From Pseudomonadota bacterium (lineage in GTDB: Bacteria > Pseudomonadota > Alphaproteobacteria > Dongiales > Dongiaceae): DNA of 64,000 bases. The stretch's first letter is position 1; each line of letters starts with the position of its first letter. Where the stretch lies: contig JACPDN010000004.1 in NCBI GenBank assembly GCA_016183985.1, forward strand, positions 62,001 to 126,000, in the 5' to 3' direction. Position numbers and translations under genes: made by a program. Below, piece by piece: positions 42,829-51,241 of this stretch. Below the pieces are notes generated by a model, which ran no database searches, had not been told where the DNA came from, and saw only the letters and a list, made by a program, of their open reading frames with translations.

Positions 42829-44517
42829 TTAGCTGCCATCCATCACGTAGATCTCGTCGTAATTTGCGGGGACGTGGAGTGGATCGTCCAAGGCACCATT
42901 TGGCCCCGTGACTCGGGGCGAATGGATGCCGATGGCCTTCTCATAAAAGACGGGGACCCAGGGCGCATCCGCCATCACATCGGCAAAGATGCCGCGCCAT
43001 AGGTCGGTGCGCTTTGCAGTCTTCGCCGGATCGGATATTGCGTTCGCCTCAGCCGCGCGCTGCTGCAGGTCGTTGTTGCAATACCACGACCAGTTCCAAC
43101 CGCCGTCGACCGCACCGCCGCAACCCAGGATCGCGGTGTAGAAGTTAGAAGGATCGGGAAAATCCGCGATCCAGGCCAGCCCGCCTGACCAGATCATCGG
43201 CGCACCGACCGAACTGCCGCCACGGGAAATGATGGAGCCCATATCGACCGATTTGATCTCGGCCCGGATGCCGATCGCGGCGAGATCCTGCTGAATGGCG
43301 CCAGCGATCAAAGGCTGCGGCGCCACATTCATCACATAGAGTTCGGTGTCGACACCCTCGCCGAACCCAGCTTCCCTCATCTTAGCCTTGGCGGCCGCTA
43401 CGTCGTAGGCGAAGCCCTTGTAGGATTTGTCATGTCCCGGCATGGCCGGCGGCAGCACTTGGTTTGCCACGACTGCGCGATTGTCGATCAGTTCGACGAT
43501 GCGCCGCTTGTCGATCGCCATGTTGACAGCCTGGCGGACACCCGGCTTGTCGAATGGCGGCATGTTAACATTCATCGCGATGAAGGCTGTCTGCAACTGA
43601 TCGGTCGCGGTGACCAGATCGCGCGTGGCCGGATCAAGGACGAATTTGGAATAGAGAGCGGGCGGTACATTGTCGCCGGCGATATCGATCTCGCCACTTT
43701 GCAGCCGCTTCAGGGCATCGACCGGATGCACGCCGATCCCGAAGACGATCTTGTCGAGGCGGGGCAAGCCTTTCTTGTGATAGGCCGCATTCCGTTCCAG
43801 GACGATCTTCTCGTCCGGTATCCATGATGTGACCTTGAATGCGCCGGTGCCTACCGGATTGTGGCCGAAATCGTTGCCGGCCTGCTCCACTTCCTCCTTC
43901 GGCACGATATAGGCGAAGTTGAGTGCCAGGAGCTGCAGCGTCGTCGCATCGGGTGCGTCGAGCTCGATCTTGACCGTATAGTCGTCGGGCGCCGTAATCC
44001 CGCTGATGGCGTTGGCGCTGCCGCCGGTAAACTGCTGAGCACCCTTGATGTTCAGATAATAGCCGGCACCTGGGCTCATCGTGCCGGGATAGATCATGCG
44101 TGTCAGCGAATACGTCACATCTGCCGCCTTCATCTCGCGGCCGTTATGGAATGTCACGCCGTGACGCAGTTTGAATATGTAGGTGAGCCCGTCCGGCGAA
44201 ACGGTATAGCTCTCCGCCAGATCCGGCACCAACTCGGTGGTACCCGGCTTGTAGTCGAGCAAGCCGTCGAAGACGCTCTTGATCACCGACCAGTTCTTCC
44301 AATCGTAGCCCAGAGCTGGATCAAGTGTCGGCAGGTCGTCGCGGAAAGTGACGACGATGCTGTTGCCTCGGTCCGGCGCGGCCGGTGTCTTCTCAAGCGC
44401 CGGAAGCGTCACAGCAGCGCTCGACACTGGCACCGCGGGGTGCTCGGACGAATTGCAGGCGCTCAGCATTAGAATGGCGCTGGCACAGCTTGCCGACAGG
44501 AGACGGAACATGGACAT
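42829..44517 (-). CDS. Solute-binding lipoprotein, family 5 (copy 2)
   Basis: 562 residues. Lipobox L-M-L-S-A-C, then a short linker without the Ala/Glu repeats of the other copies. The core blocks T-L-D-P-A-L-G-Y-D-W-K-N-W, Y-K-P-G-T-T-E-L-V-P-D-L-A-E-S and L-R-H-G-V-T-F-H-N-G-R-E match copy 3 closely. Third-position use is somewhat less GC-rich than in the flanking copies, hinting at a separate history. Ligand specificity cannot be inferred; differences among copies are spread over the binding lobes. Confidence 0.9.
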   Translation of the reverse strand: MSMFRLLSASCASAILMLSACNSSEHPAVPVSSAAVTLPALEKTPAAPDRGNSIVVTFRDDLPTLDPALGYDWKNWSVIKSVFDGLLDYKPGTTELVPDLAESYTVSPDGLTYIFKLRHGVTFHNGREMKAADVTYSLTRMIYPGTMSPGAGYYLNIKGAQQFTGGSANAISGITAPDDYTVKIELDAPDATTLQLLALNFAYIVPKEEVEQAGNDFGHNPVGTGAFKVTSWIPDEKIVLERNAAYHKKGLPRLDKIVFGIGVHPVDALKRLQSGEIDIAGDNVPPALYSKFVLDPATRDLVTATDQLQTAFIAMNVNMPPFDKPGVRQAVNMAIDKRRIVELIDNRAVVANQVLPPAMPGHDKSYKGFAYDVAAAKAKMREAGFGEGVDTELYVMNVAPQPLIAGAIQQDLAAIGIRAEIKSVDMGSIISRGGSSVGAPMIWSGGLAWIADFPDPSNFYTAILGCGGAVDGGWNWSWYCNNDLQQRAAEANAISDPAKTAKRTDLWRGIFADVMADAPWVPVFYEKAIGIHSPRVTGPNGALDDPLHVPANYDEIYVMDGS

Positions 44518-44540
44518 GAACGACGGCTCTCGGGAAAAGT

Positions 44541-44564
44541 GAGGGCGGCAGTGATGCCGCCCTC
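44541..44564 (-). other. Intercistronic hairpin between binding-protein copies 3 and 2
   Basis: GAGGGCGGC and GCCGCCCTC form a perfect 9-bp stem with loop AGTGAT, immediately after the stop of copy 3. Like the one at 42779, it has no T-run. Confidence 0.6.
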
Positions 44565-44574
44565 GTCGCAGGAC

Positions 44575-46305
44575 CTACTTGCCGTCGGTCGCGTAGACTT
44601 CGTCGTAATTGACCGGGATGTGGATCGGGTCGGCGAAGATGCCGTTGGGGCCCGCCACGCGCTTGGAATGGATGCCGACGGCCTTCTCGTTGAAGATCGG
44701 CGCCCAGGGCGCATCGGTCATGAGGTCGGTGAAGATCTTGCCCCAGGCGGCGGCACGCTCGGCGGCCTTGGCCGGATCCGTCATCGCATTGGCTTCACCA
44801 GCGCGCTTGTCGAGATCCTTGTTGCAATACCACGACCAGTTCCAGCCGCCATCGACAGCACCGCCGCAGCCCAGGATGGCGGTGTAGAAGTTGGAAGGAT
44901 CGGGGAAATCCGCGATCCAGGCCATGCCGCCCGACCAGATCATCGGCGCGCCATCCTTCTTGCCGCCGGCAGCAATGACGGTGCCCATGTCGAGCGATTT
45001 GAGATTCACCTTGATGCCGATATTGCTGAGATCCTGCTGGATCGCCTGGGCGATGCGCGGCTGCGGATCGGTGTTCATGACGTACATGTCGGTCTCGACG
45101 CCGCCCTCGAGGCCCGCTTCCTTCATCTTCGCCTTGGCTCCCTCGACGTCGAAGGCATAGCCCTTATAGGCCTTGTCGTAACCCGGCATCGCGGGCGGCA
45201 GCGGCTGGTTGGCCGGCACCGCGCGGTTGTTGATCAACTGCACGATCCGGTCCTTGTTGATCGCCATGTTGACCGCCTGGCGCACCGCCACCTTGTCGAA
45301 GGGCGGGATGTTGACGTTCATGGCGATGTAGCCGGTCTGCAGCTGGTCATCCATCGTGACCAGATCCTTCATCGCCGGATCGTTCATCACTTCGGTGAAT
45401 TTCGCCGGCGGCACGTTGTCGCCGGCGATGTCGATCTCACCCTTCTGCAGACGCAGCAAGGCCACGACCGGCTCCTGGCCGATCTCGAACGTGATCTTAT
45501 CAAGGCGCGGGATGCCTTGGCGGTAGTAATCGGCATTGCGCTCCAGGATGATCTTCTGGCCCGAGGTCCATTCGGTGACCTTGAAGGCGCCGGTGCCGAC
45601 CGGCTTCTTGCCGAAATCGGCGCCCGATTTCTCGACCTCTTCCTTCGGTACGACGAAGGAGAAGTTCAAGGCCATCAGATGCAGGGTGGTGGCGTCGGGG
45701 GCGGTGAGTTCGATCTTCACCGTGTAATCGTCCGGCGTCGTGATGCCGCTGACTTCCTTGGCGCTGCCGGCCTGGAATTCGGCAAAACCCTTGAGGCCCG
45801 AATAATAGCCGGCACCCGGGCTCTGCGTTGCCGGGTTGATCATGCGCTCCAGGCTGTATTTCACATCCGCGGCCGTCATCTCGCGGCCGTTATGGAATTT
45901 GACACCATGGCGCAGCTTGAAGGTGTAGGTGAGGCCATCCACAGACGTCTCGAAGCTTTCGGCGAGATCCGGCACGATCTCCGTGGTGCCGGGCTTGTAG
46001 TCGAGCAGGCCGTCGAACACGCTCTTGATCACCGACCAGTTTTTCCAATCGTAACCGATCGCGGGGTCGAGGGTGGGGAGATCGTCCTTGAAGGTCACGA
46101 TCATCGAGCCGCCCTGCTTGGGTTCCGATGCCATCGGTGCCGCTGCTTCGGAGGCCGCGGGTGCGGCTTCGGATGTCGCGGTCGATGCCGCTTCAGAGGT
46201 TGCGGCGGGTGCCGCTTGTGACTGCGCCTCTTCCTTCTTCTCTTCGCCGCAGGCACCTAAGCCCAGCAATGCGATGATCGATGCGGATGCGAGCAAACGG
46301 TTCAT
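44575..46305 (-). CDS. Solute-binding lipoprotein, family 5 (copy 3)
   Basis: 576 residues. Lipobox L-G-L-G-A-C followed by E-E-K-K-E-E and a long Ala/Glu/Ser/Thr linker, similar in style to copy 1. The core has T-L-D-P-A-I-G-Y-D-W-K-N-W and Y-K-P-G-T-T-E-I-V-P-D-L-A-E-S. It directly follows the DppB-type permease gene by 34 bases, with a GGAGGA ribosome site, so it is probably the binding protein most tightly produced with the permease. Confidence 0.9.
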   Translation of the reverse strand: MNRLLASASIIALLGLGACGEEKKEEAQSQAAPAATSEAASTATSEAAPAASEAAAPMASEPKQGGSMIVTFKDDLPTLDPAIGYDWKNWSVIKSVFDGLLDYKPGTTEIVPDLAESFETSVDGLTYTFKLRHGVKFHNGREMTAADVKYSLERMINPATQSPGAGYYSGLKGFAEFQAGSAKEVSGITTPDDYTVKIELTAPDATTLHLMALNFSFVVPKEEVEKSGADFGKKPVGTGAFKVTEWTSGQKIILERNADYYRQGIPRLDKITFEIGQEPVVALLRLQKGEIDIAGDNVPPAKFTEVMNDPAMKDLVTMDDQLQTGYIAMNVNIPPFDKVAVRQAVNMAINKDRIVQLINNRAVPANQPLPPAMPGYDKAYKGYAFDVEGAKAKMKEAGLEGGVETDMYVMNTDPQPRIAQAIQQDLSNIGIKVNLKSLDMGTVIAAGGKKDGAPMIWSGGMAWIADFPDPSNFYTAILGCGGAVDGGWNWSWYCNKDLDKRAGEANAMTDPAKAAERAAAWGKIFTDLMTDAPWAPIFNEKAVGIHSKRVAGPNGIFADPIHIPVNYDEVYATDGK

Positions 46306-46339
46306 CAGATCCTCCTGTCCAAGGGATGGTGTTTCGTTC

Positions 46340-47260
46340 TTACTTCAACCGAATTCTGGGATCGATCAGCGGCGCCACCAGATCAGCGAGCAGATTGCCG
46401 AGCACGATGGCACAGGCCGACACCAGCGTCACGCCCATGATGATCGGGATGTCGATCTGCTGGATGGCCTGCCAGGTCAATTGCCCGATCCCCGGCCAGC
46501 CGAACACCGATTCCACCACCACGATGCCACCCATGAAGGTGCCGATATCCAGCCCGATCATGGCCAGGATCGGCAATAGGGCATTGGGCACGATATGAAC
46601 CAGAATGGTGCGGCCGCGCGTCAGGCCCTTGGCGCGCGCGGTGCGGACATAATCCTGGCGCAGCACCTCGATGACGGATGAGCGCATGATGCGCGCATAC
46701 CAGCCGGTGCCGATAAGGCCGAGTGTGACCGCCGGCAGCACCAGATGCTTGAAATCGCCATAACCGCCAATCGGGAACCAGCCCAGGATGACGGCGAACA
46801 GATAGAGCAGCAGATAAGAGAGGAAGAATTGCGGCTGCGAGACGAAGAAGAACGCCCCCAGCATGATGCCCTGGTCCATCAGGGTGTTGCGGCGGAAGGC
46901 GGCGAAGGCGCCCAGCGTCAGGCCGAACAGCAATTCGCAGAAGATGGCCCCCACCATCAACAGTAATGTCGCCGGCAGGCGTGATCCCACCAATTCGGAA
47001 ACCTGGCTGCGCTGCACATAGGAGCGGCCGAGATCGCCGCTGGCCAGCCGGGCGATATAGCGGCCATATTGCTCCCAGACCGGCCGGTCGAGACCCAGTT
47101 GATGGCGCACCTGCTCGACCTGGGCCACGCTCGCCGTGCGGCCGGCGACCTGGCGCGCCGGATCGGCCGGCAGCAGGAACAGCAGGACATAGGTGATGAG
47201 GCTGACGCCCAACAGAATGAGAGCCGCGCGCATCAGGCGGCGCAGAAGATAGGCCGCCAT
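46340..47260 (-). CDS. Peptide-type ABC transporter permease (DppB-like)
   Basis: About 306 residues with six predicted helices. The opening L-L-R-R-L-M-R-A-A-L-I-L-L-G-V-S-L-I-T-Y and the E-A-A-like loop T-A-R-A-K-G-L-T-R-G-R-T are typical of the BPD_transp_1 family; E-S-V-F-G-W-P-G-I-G is the DppB/OppB block. The ATG at 47260 shares a base with the stop of the dppC-like gene (TGATG), so the two subunits are translationally coupled. Earlier in-frame codons lie inside that gene and are rejected. Confidence 0.92.
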   Translation of the reverse strand: MAAYLLRRLMRAALILLGVSLITYVLLFLLPADPARQVAGRTASVAQVEQVRHQLGLDRPVWEQYGRYIARLASGDLGRSYVQRSQVSELVGSRLPATLLLMVGAIFCELLFGLTLGAFAAFRRNTLMDQGIMLGAFFFVSQPQFFLSYLLLYLFAVILGWFPIGGYGDFKHLVLPAVTLGLIGTGWYARIMRSSVIEVLRQDYVRTARAKGLTRGRTILVHIVPNALLPILAMIGLDIGTFMGGIVVVESVFGWPGIGQLTWQAIQQIDIPIIMGVTLVSACAIVLGNLLADLVAPLIDPRIRLK

Positions 47261-48105
47261 CAGTGCCGCCCCCGCAAAGTCGGATCCAGGATGTCGCGCA
47301 AGGCATCGCCGATCAGGTTGAAGGCCAAGGCGAGGAAGCCGATGCAAAGGCTGGGGAAGAACACCAGCCAGGGCGCGCTTTCGAAATAGGTCTGGTTCTC
47401 GTTCACCATATTGCCCCAGCTGGGCGTCGGCGGCTGCACGCCCACGCCGAGATAGGACAGCACGGCTTCAAAGAGCGACGTGGTGGCGATGCCCAGCGTC
47501 CCCCAGACGATGAGTGTCGGCAACAGATGCGGCAGGATGTGGCGCAAGATGATGCGCGGCGTCGAGGCGCCGACCGAGCGGACCGCCACCACATATTCAC
47601 GCTCGGAGAGCGACATGGTCTCGGCATAGACGACGCGCGCCACCTGCACCCAGCTCACCATGGCGATGACGAAGGCGACCTTCCACAGGCCTGGGCTGGT
47701 CATGGCGGCCAGCAGGATGGCCAGCAGCAGGATCGGAAAGGACATCATCAGATCGGTGAAACCCATCAGCAATGTTGCTGCCCAGCCGCGTAAGTATCCA
47801 GCCGTCATGCCGATCACCGCGCCGATGACCAGCGCGATACCATTGGCGACGACGCCGACCAGCAGCGTCGCTTGCGAGCCGAACAACAGGCGCGACAGCA
47901 GATCGCGCCCCAAGAGATCGGTGCCCAGCCAGAATTGCGCATTGGGCGGCAGCGGCGCCCCTTCCAGGGTCAGGCCTTCGAAGAATTGCTGTTCGGGAGG
48001 AAAGGGGGCGATGAAGGGTGCAAAAATCGCCGCCAGAACGAAGACGGTAATGATGACGAGCCCGAGCAGGGCCAATTTGCGCTTCAGCAGCGCCGCAACG
48101 ATCAT
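47260..48105 (-). CDS. Peptide-type ABC transporter permease (DppC-like)
   Basis: 281 residues. It has the OppC N-terminal helix (K-L-A-L-L-G-L-V-I-I-T-V-F-V-L-A-A), W-L-G-T-D-L-L-G-R-D-L-L-S-R, the loop R-S-V-G-A-S-T-P-R-I-I, and S-Y-L-G-V-G-V-Q-P-P-T-P-S-W-G-N. It is the first gene of the transporter locus on the minus strand. dppC preceding dppB is the reverse of the usual order. With the fused ATPase it would complete a peptide or nickel/opine importer. Confidence 0.92.
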   Translation of the reverse strand: MIVAALLKRKLALLGLVIITVFVLAAIFAPFIAPFPPEQQFFEGLTLEGAPLPPNAQFWLGTDLLGRDLLSRLLFGSQATLLVGVVANGIALVIGAVIGMTAGYLRGWAATLLMGFTDLMMSFPILLLAILLAAMTSPGLWKVAFVIAMVSWVQVARVVYAETMSLSEREYVVAVRSVGASTPRIILRHILPHLLPTLIVWGTLGIATTSLFEAVLSYLGVGVQPPTPSWGNMVNENQTYFESAPWLVFFPSLCIGFLALAFNLIGDALRDILDPTLRGRH

Positions 48106-48222
48106 GGGTATAAACTTGAAGTTGGTTCAGGATTGGAGCGCACCATAGAACCGCACCAAAGTCGGATCAAGCGCGGTGTATACAGTTTGACGAATGAGAC
48201 GCGGCGTTCGCCTGCAGGCCAA

Positions 48223-48312
48223 TTGTCATGGCCCGCTTTAGGCGGGCCATCCACGAGTTTGCAGGCGACCGAAAAATAACTCGTGGATGCCCGGCCAAGC
48301 CGGGGCATGACA
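48223..48312. repeat. Interspersed palindromic repeat, family A (copy 6)
   Basis: Starts TTGTCATGGCCCGC, ends GGGGCATGACA. Hairpins GGCCCGC-tttag-GCGGGCC and GCCCGGC-caa-GCCGGGGC surround a spacer with ATCCACGAG and CTCGTGGAT, which form a third stem. It fills the 266-base gap between the transporter locus and the DMT gene. Confidence 0.85.
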
Positions 48313-48371
48313 GAGAATAAGGCAGGGGAAGAAACCGCGAACGCGCTATCGATATTGTACCGATACGCTTG

Positions 48372-49439
48372 TCAGCGCGCCTTCTCGCCCCTCAGCACAT
48401 AGAGCCCGGCGCCGATGATGAGCGCGATGCCGCCGAGCGTGGTGGCGCTGGGGATTTCGTTCCACAGCCACCAGCCGAACAGCGTCCCGAACAGGATCGA
48501 GACATATTCGAACGGCGTCACGATATTGGCCTCGGCCAGGCGATAGGCCTGCGTCAGCAAAAACGAGCCGGTGGCGCCGATGAGACCGGTCGAGGCGATC
48601 ATCAGGAAATCGGTGGCGGTCGGCATGACCCAGGGCCGCAGCAGGAAGACGAGGCTCTTATCCTCGAACCCGGCCGAAAGATCGCCGCCCATATTGGTGA
48701 TGAGCGCCGTCACCAGGGCGCCGGCGAGGAAGACGAGGTTCTGATAGCTCGCCATCACGGCGCCGCTTTCGCTGTCGGCAAGCTCGCGCGCCATCACCGC
48801 CGCAATCCCGTAAAAGAGCGGCGAGGCGAGGGCGAGGAGGGCGGCGGGTTTCAGCAGGCTGTCGACCGTGCCGTCACCGGCGCCCAATACACCGGCACCC
48901 AATACACTGGGGCCGAAGCAGATCACCACGACGCCGAGAAAGCCCACGATCACGGCCGCGACCTGGGCGCCGCGTACCTTCTCCCCCAACATCGGGCCGG
49001 AAAGCAGCACGATGAACAAGGGTGCCGCGAAGAACAGGGCGACGGCGACCGCCAGCGGCAGATTGGCGATGGCGAGATAATAGGTGGTATAAGAGAGCAG
49101 CAGCAGAAAGGCGCGGAAGCTGAGGATCTTCCAGCGCGGCGAGAAGACCGCCGCCAAACCGCCGCCGCCGAAATGCAGCAAGAAGGCCAGCGGCAGGCAG
49201 GCCACCAGCCCACGCACGGTCAGCACTTCGGAGAGCGGATAGCCGCCCCCGCTCATCAGCTTGATGACGACATCCTGCAGCGAAAAGACCGCAGCGCCCA
49301 CGACCAGGCAGGTGATCCCCGGCAGCGGCCCGTGCTTCGAAAGGGCAGAGTGCGCCGCCGGTTGCGCCGCGATCGACGGGCCAACTACTTCCGGCCCAGC
49401 TGCCGCCACATCGCCGTTTCGTCCCTCAGATGTCGCCAA
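48372..49439 (-). CDS. EamA/DMT family transporter (1)
   Basis: Up to 355 residues with ten predicted helices in two EamA repeats. The first includes F-S-L-Q-D-V-V-I-K-L and V-R-G-L-V-A-C-L-P; the second ends G-W-W-L-W-N-E-I-P-S-A-T-T-L-G-G. Members export amino acids, nucleobases or other metabolites. A short tandem duplication gives V-L-G-A-G-V-L-G-A-G between the repeats. The start is uncertain: the frame opens with TTG at 49439 and the first 40 residues are low complexity, with no good ATG before the first helix. Confidence 0.82.
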   Translation of the reverse strand: MATSEGRNGDVAAAGPEVVGPSIAAQPAAHSALSKHGPLPGITCLVVGAAVFSLQDVVIKLMSGGGYPLSEVLTVRGLVACLPLAFLLHFGGGGLAAVFSPRWKILSFRAFLLLLSYTTYYLAIANLPLAVAVALFFAAPLFIVLLSGPMLGEKVRGAQVAAVIVGFLGVVVICFGPSVLGAGVLGAGDGTVDSLLKPAALLALASPLFYGIAAVMARELADSESGAVMASYQNLVFLAGALVTALITNMGGDLSAGFEDKSLVFLLRPWVMPTATDFLMIASTGLIGATGSFLLTQAYRLAEANIVTPFEYVSILFGTLFGWWLWNEIPSATTLGGIALIIGAGLYVLRGEKAR

Positions 49440-50041
49440 GATGCACGCCCAAATACGCTGTTCACGCCAAACCCCGCCGCACTCTGCACATCGGCCCGTG
49501 CGGCGGCAATGTCGTAATGATGCAAGTTTTGGCGCGGTCGACGGGAGAGATCGAGCCAGCGCAGGCCCTCTCCGACTTCCTCCTGAAGGTGGGAGGGCTT
49601 TCTGGCTCAGTTCGATCGATCAATCTCGCGTCTCACTTCTCCCACCTTTAGGGGGAGGCCCGTCGGCGAATGCCGACATGCGTGAACGATGCATCGGCGG
49701 GGAGGGGGTGCCAGCAATGGCCGTCGCCAGTCGCATCTCAATCGTCATGGTCGGCGAAGTATGACCATCCACGAGCTTGCTGGCAGCACGAAGAGAGATG
49801 CCAATCCATGCTTGCTTTCACGGCGCAAGGGGTCAACCGCCGAACTCGCTCCTAGCGCTAGCAGTGCTAAGCCGGTGAACCGTAAGTGTAGATGTCTCGT
49901 CTTGGTATGACTCCAGGCGCAGCATTACCTACGGAGCTCCAGCTTCCAACTTCCATTATAATGGTCGCTCATCGGCGCAGGCTGATACCCATCTCCTGCG
50001 GCCAACCATCCACGAGTTTCATTTTGGTGAGCTCATCTCAC
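49440..50041. other. Gene-free region with degenerate repeats
   Basis: 602 bases without a convincing gene on either strand. It contains a degenerate family B repeat (about 49564-49710, with GTCGGCGAATGCC and GGGGAGGGGG) and two fragments of the family A spacer (CCATCCACGAG near 49767 and near 50009). The rest shows no clear motif. It looks like accumulated repeat debris next to a toxin-antitoxin pair. Confidence 0.55.
49564..49710. repeat. Interspersed repeat, family B (copy 2, degenerate)
   Basis: CCCTCTCCGACTTCC and GGTGGGAGGG, then CTTCTCCCACC and GGGGGAGG, then CGTCGGCGAATGCCGACATG and GGCGGGGAGGGGG. The same parts occur in copy 1 at 30786 in the opposite orientation. Confidence 0.6.
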
Positions 50042-50353
50042 TCACGTCAGCGCCTTCAGCCCTTTACGGTCGACCAGATTGAGCAGCTTCAGCCCCATGC
50101 GCGAGGGCGATTTCACATCCTGCTCCCAAGCCGTAACCGTTGCCTTGCTGACATTGAGATAGGCGGCGAAGACACCCTGGCTCGCTTTGTTGGCCTTGCG
50201 GATGCGCTTGATATCCGTTGCGGAGTAGTGCGGCACCGGCGGCAGGCACAGTGCGTCGAATCTCCGCATCGTCTCGATATCGATGAGGTCGGCGCGATGC
50301 AAATCGGCTGCGGATTCCAGGACTTCACTTAAGATTCGGCCCTTCTTAGCCAT
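50042..50353 (-). CDS. Antitoxin with helix-turn-helix (HigA-like)
   Basis: 103 residues starting M-A-K-K-G-R-I-L. The C-terminal Xre-type HTH reads I-K-R-I-R-K-A-N-K-A-S-Q-G-V-F-A-A-Y-L-N-V-S followed by K-A-T-V-T-A-W-E-Q-D, the HigA/YgiT-like pattern. It neutralises the toxin encoded just before it and represses the pair. The ATG overlaps the toxin stop by eight bases, so translation is coupled. The toxin-first order is the one seen in higBA-type modules. Confidence 0.88.
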   Translation of the reverse strand: MAKKGRILSEVLESAADLHRADLIDIETMRRFDALCLPPVPHYSATDIKRIRKANKASQGVFAAYLNVSKATVTAWEQDVKSPSRMGLKLLNLVDRKGLKALT

Positions 50354-50726
50354 CGCATGCAATCTCCAATAAGGCCCCAGCTGCAATCGCGCGTTCCAGG
50401 GCGGGATCGTCAAAGCCGGTATATTGTTCACCAAGCGCCATGAGCGCTGCTCGTTCCGTCTGGGTAATGTTGCCGCGTTCGCTCTTCGCGAAGCCGTAGA
50501 TGAAGAACAATCGTTCACCTTCTCGGTAGGCGATGATCGTCCTGAACCCATCACGTTTGCCGCCGCGCCGCCTGCCAATGCGCTTTTTCAACAGCGAGCC
50601 ACGCAAGCGCGCGTCGATCAATCCACGCCTCACCTCGTGGGCGGACTGGCACAACGCTGCGTCAGACAGGCCTTCTTTTTCTGCCCAGCGAGCAAACGTC
50701 CGGCTTTTCAAAACGCGCAGCGACAT
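50346..50726 (-). CDS. RelE/HigB-like toxin
   Basis: 126 residues. The family core appears as F-A-R-W-A-E-K-E-G-L-S-D, then L-R-G-S-L-L-K-K-R-I-G-R-R-R-G-G-K-R-D-G-F-R-T-I-I-A-Y and L-F-F-I-Y-G-F-A-K-S-E-R-G-N-I. The basic cluster and the F-I-Y-G-F-A-K-S-E strand match the type II toxins related to HigB-2/RelE, which cut mRNA on the ribosome. A -10-like TATTAT on the minus strand lies about 5 bases before the ATG region, inside a small dyad at 50730-50750. Confidence 0.85.
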   Translation of the reverse strand: MSLRVLKSRTFARWAEKEGLSDAALCQSAHEVRRGLIDARLRGSLLKKRIGRRRGGKRDGFRTIIAYREGERLFFIYGFAKSERGNITQTERAALMALGEQYTGFDDPALERAIAAGALLEIACDG

Positions 50727-50729
50727 TTT

Positions 50730-50750
50730 CTATAATACATGGTCGTATAG
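50730..50750. promoter_or_regulatory. Dyad before the toxin-antitoxin pair
   Basis: CTATA at 50730-50734 and TATAG at 50746-50750 flank an 11-base centre next to the toxin start and overlap a TATTAT -10 candidate. This is the expected position for autorepression by the antitoxin. Confidence 0.4.
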
Positions 50751-50841
50751 ATTTCAATGACTGGTGGGATGCCCGATAATTAGCTTCGCCAATCATAAAA
50801 CAATTTATAGGCGTATCAACATTAAAGTTCCTATTTTGTTC

Positions 50842-50870
50842 TTGACTCTTTGCTAGGAATTCGCTACTAT
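50842..50870 (+). promoter_or_regulatory. Strong sigma-70-type promoter, plus strand
   Basis: TTGACT at 50842-50847 and TACTAT at 50865-50870 are separated by exactly 17 bases, in an AT-rich stretch that contrasts with the surroundings. Transcription would start near 50877 and enter the multi-hairpin region, 500 bases before the dihydropyrimidinase start. Confidence 0.6.
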
Positions 50871-50876
50871 CGAACT

Positions 50877-51175
50877 TGCGCGCATATCATCCGCAGAGTG
50901 GCCTGATCCGCTCATCTGCCATCGCTCGGCTGTCTCCGGCACAGGCTCGTGAAACCCACGGGCGCAGGCCGGCTTTATTGGTGTGGACGGCCTTCCCAAG
51001 ATTCCCGAAAGGCCGCCCGCGCCCGTTTCGGCTGGTCACGTCAGATCCGGCCCCCGCGACCGCACCGGGTGAAGCGGTTCTGCCTGGACGTTGGGCGGCC
51101 AAACACGTCTCCCGAACGGCGCATGGGATAAAGCGCCGTCCCCGACCGGATGGGTGAAAGCCGGTCACTGGAAGA
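50877..51175 (+). ncRNA. Candidate structured non-coding RNA or long structured leader
   Basis: About 300 bases after the promoter at 50842 with no credible gene but six successive stem-loops: (1) 50936-50972, two-part stem with GCTCGTG/CACGGGC; (2) 50988-51015, CGGCCTT/AAGGCCG; (3) 51059-51078, ACCGC/GCGGT; (4) 51087-51109, GACGT/ACGTC with inner TTGG/CCAA; (5) 51116-51139, ACGGCGC/GCGCCGT; (6) 51144-51166, GACCGG/CCGGTC. Loops 3, 5 and 6 are similar: ACCGGGTGAA, ATGGGATAAA, ATGGGTGAAAG. I match it to no known RNA family. It might be an independent RNA or the leader of the dihydropyrimidinase gene. High GC makes hairpins more frequent by chance, which limits confidence. Confidence 0.4.
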
Positions 51176-51241
51176 GGGGGAGAGAAAAGAAAGTCGGCAT
51201 GACGCGGCGCTTTTCACTGACACCAGTTTCCGGTAACATCC

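Noticed and set aside
44539-46221. 560-codon plus-strand frame inside binding-protein copy 3
   Set aside because: Shadow frame; the same kind of antisense frame appears in every high-GC gene here.
50876-51157. 93-codon frames on both strands in the multi-hairpin region
   Set aside because: Both strands are open because of GC content; no ribosome sites, and the amino-acid pattern is not protein-like.
51030-51175. Resemblance to a cobalamin riboswitch (CCCCCGCGACCG and GGTCACTGG)
   Set aside because: Order and spacing of the conserved boxes are wrong and the upstream GGTGCGAATCC-type segment is missing.
51140-51175. Resemblance of the last hairpin to group II intron domain V
   Set aside because: The stem is too short, lacks the catalytic AGC-type base and no reverse transcriptase is nearby.
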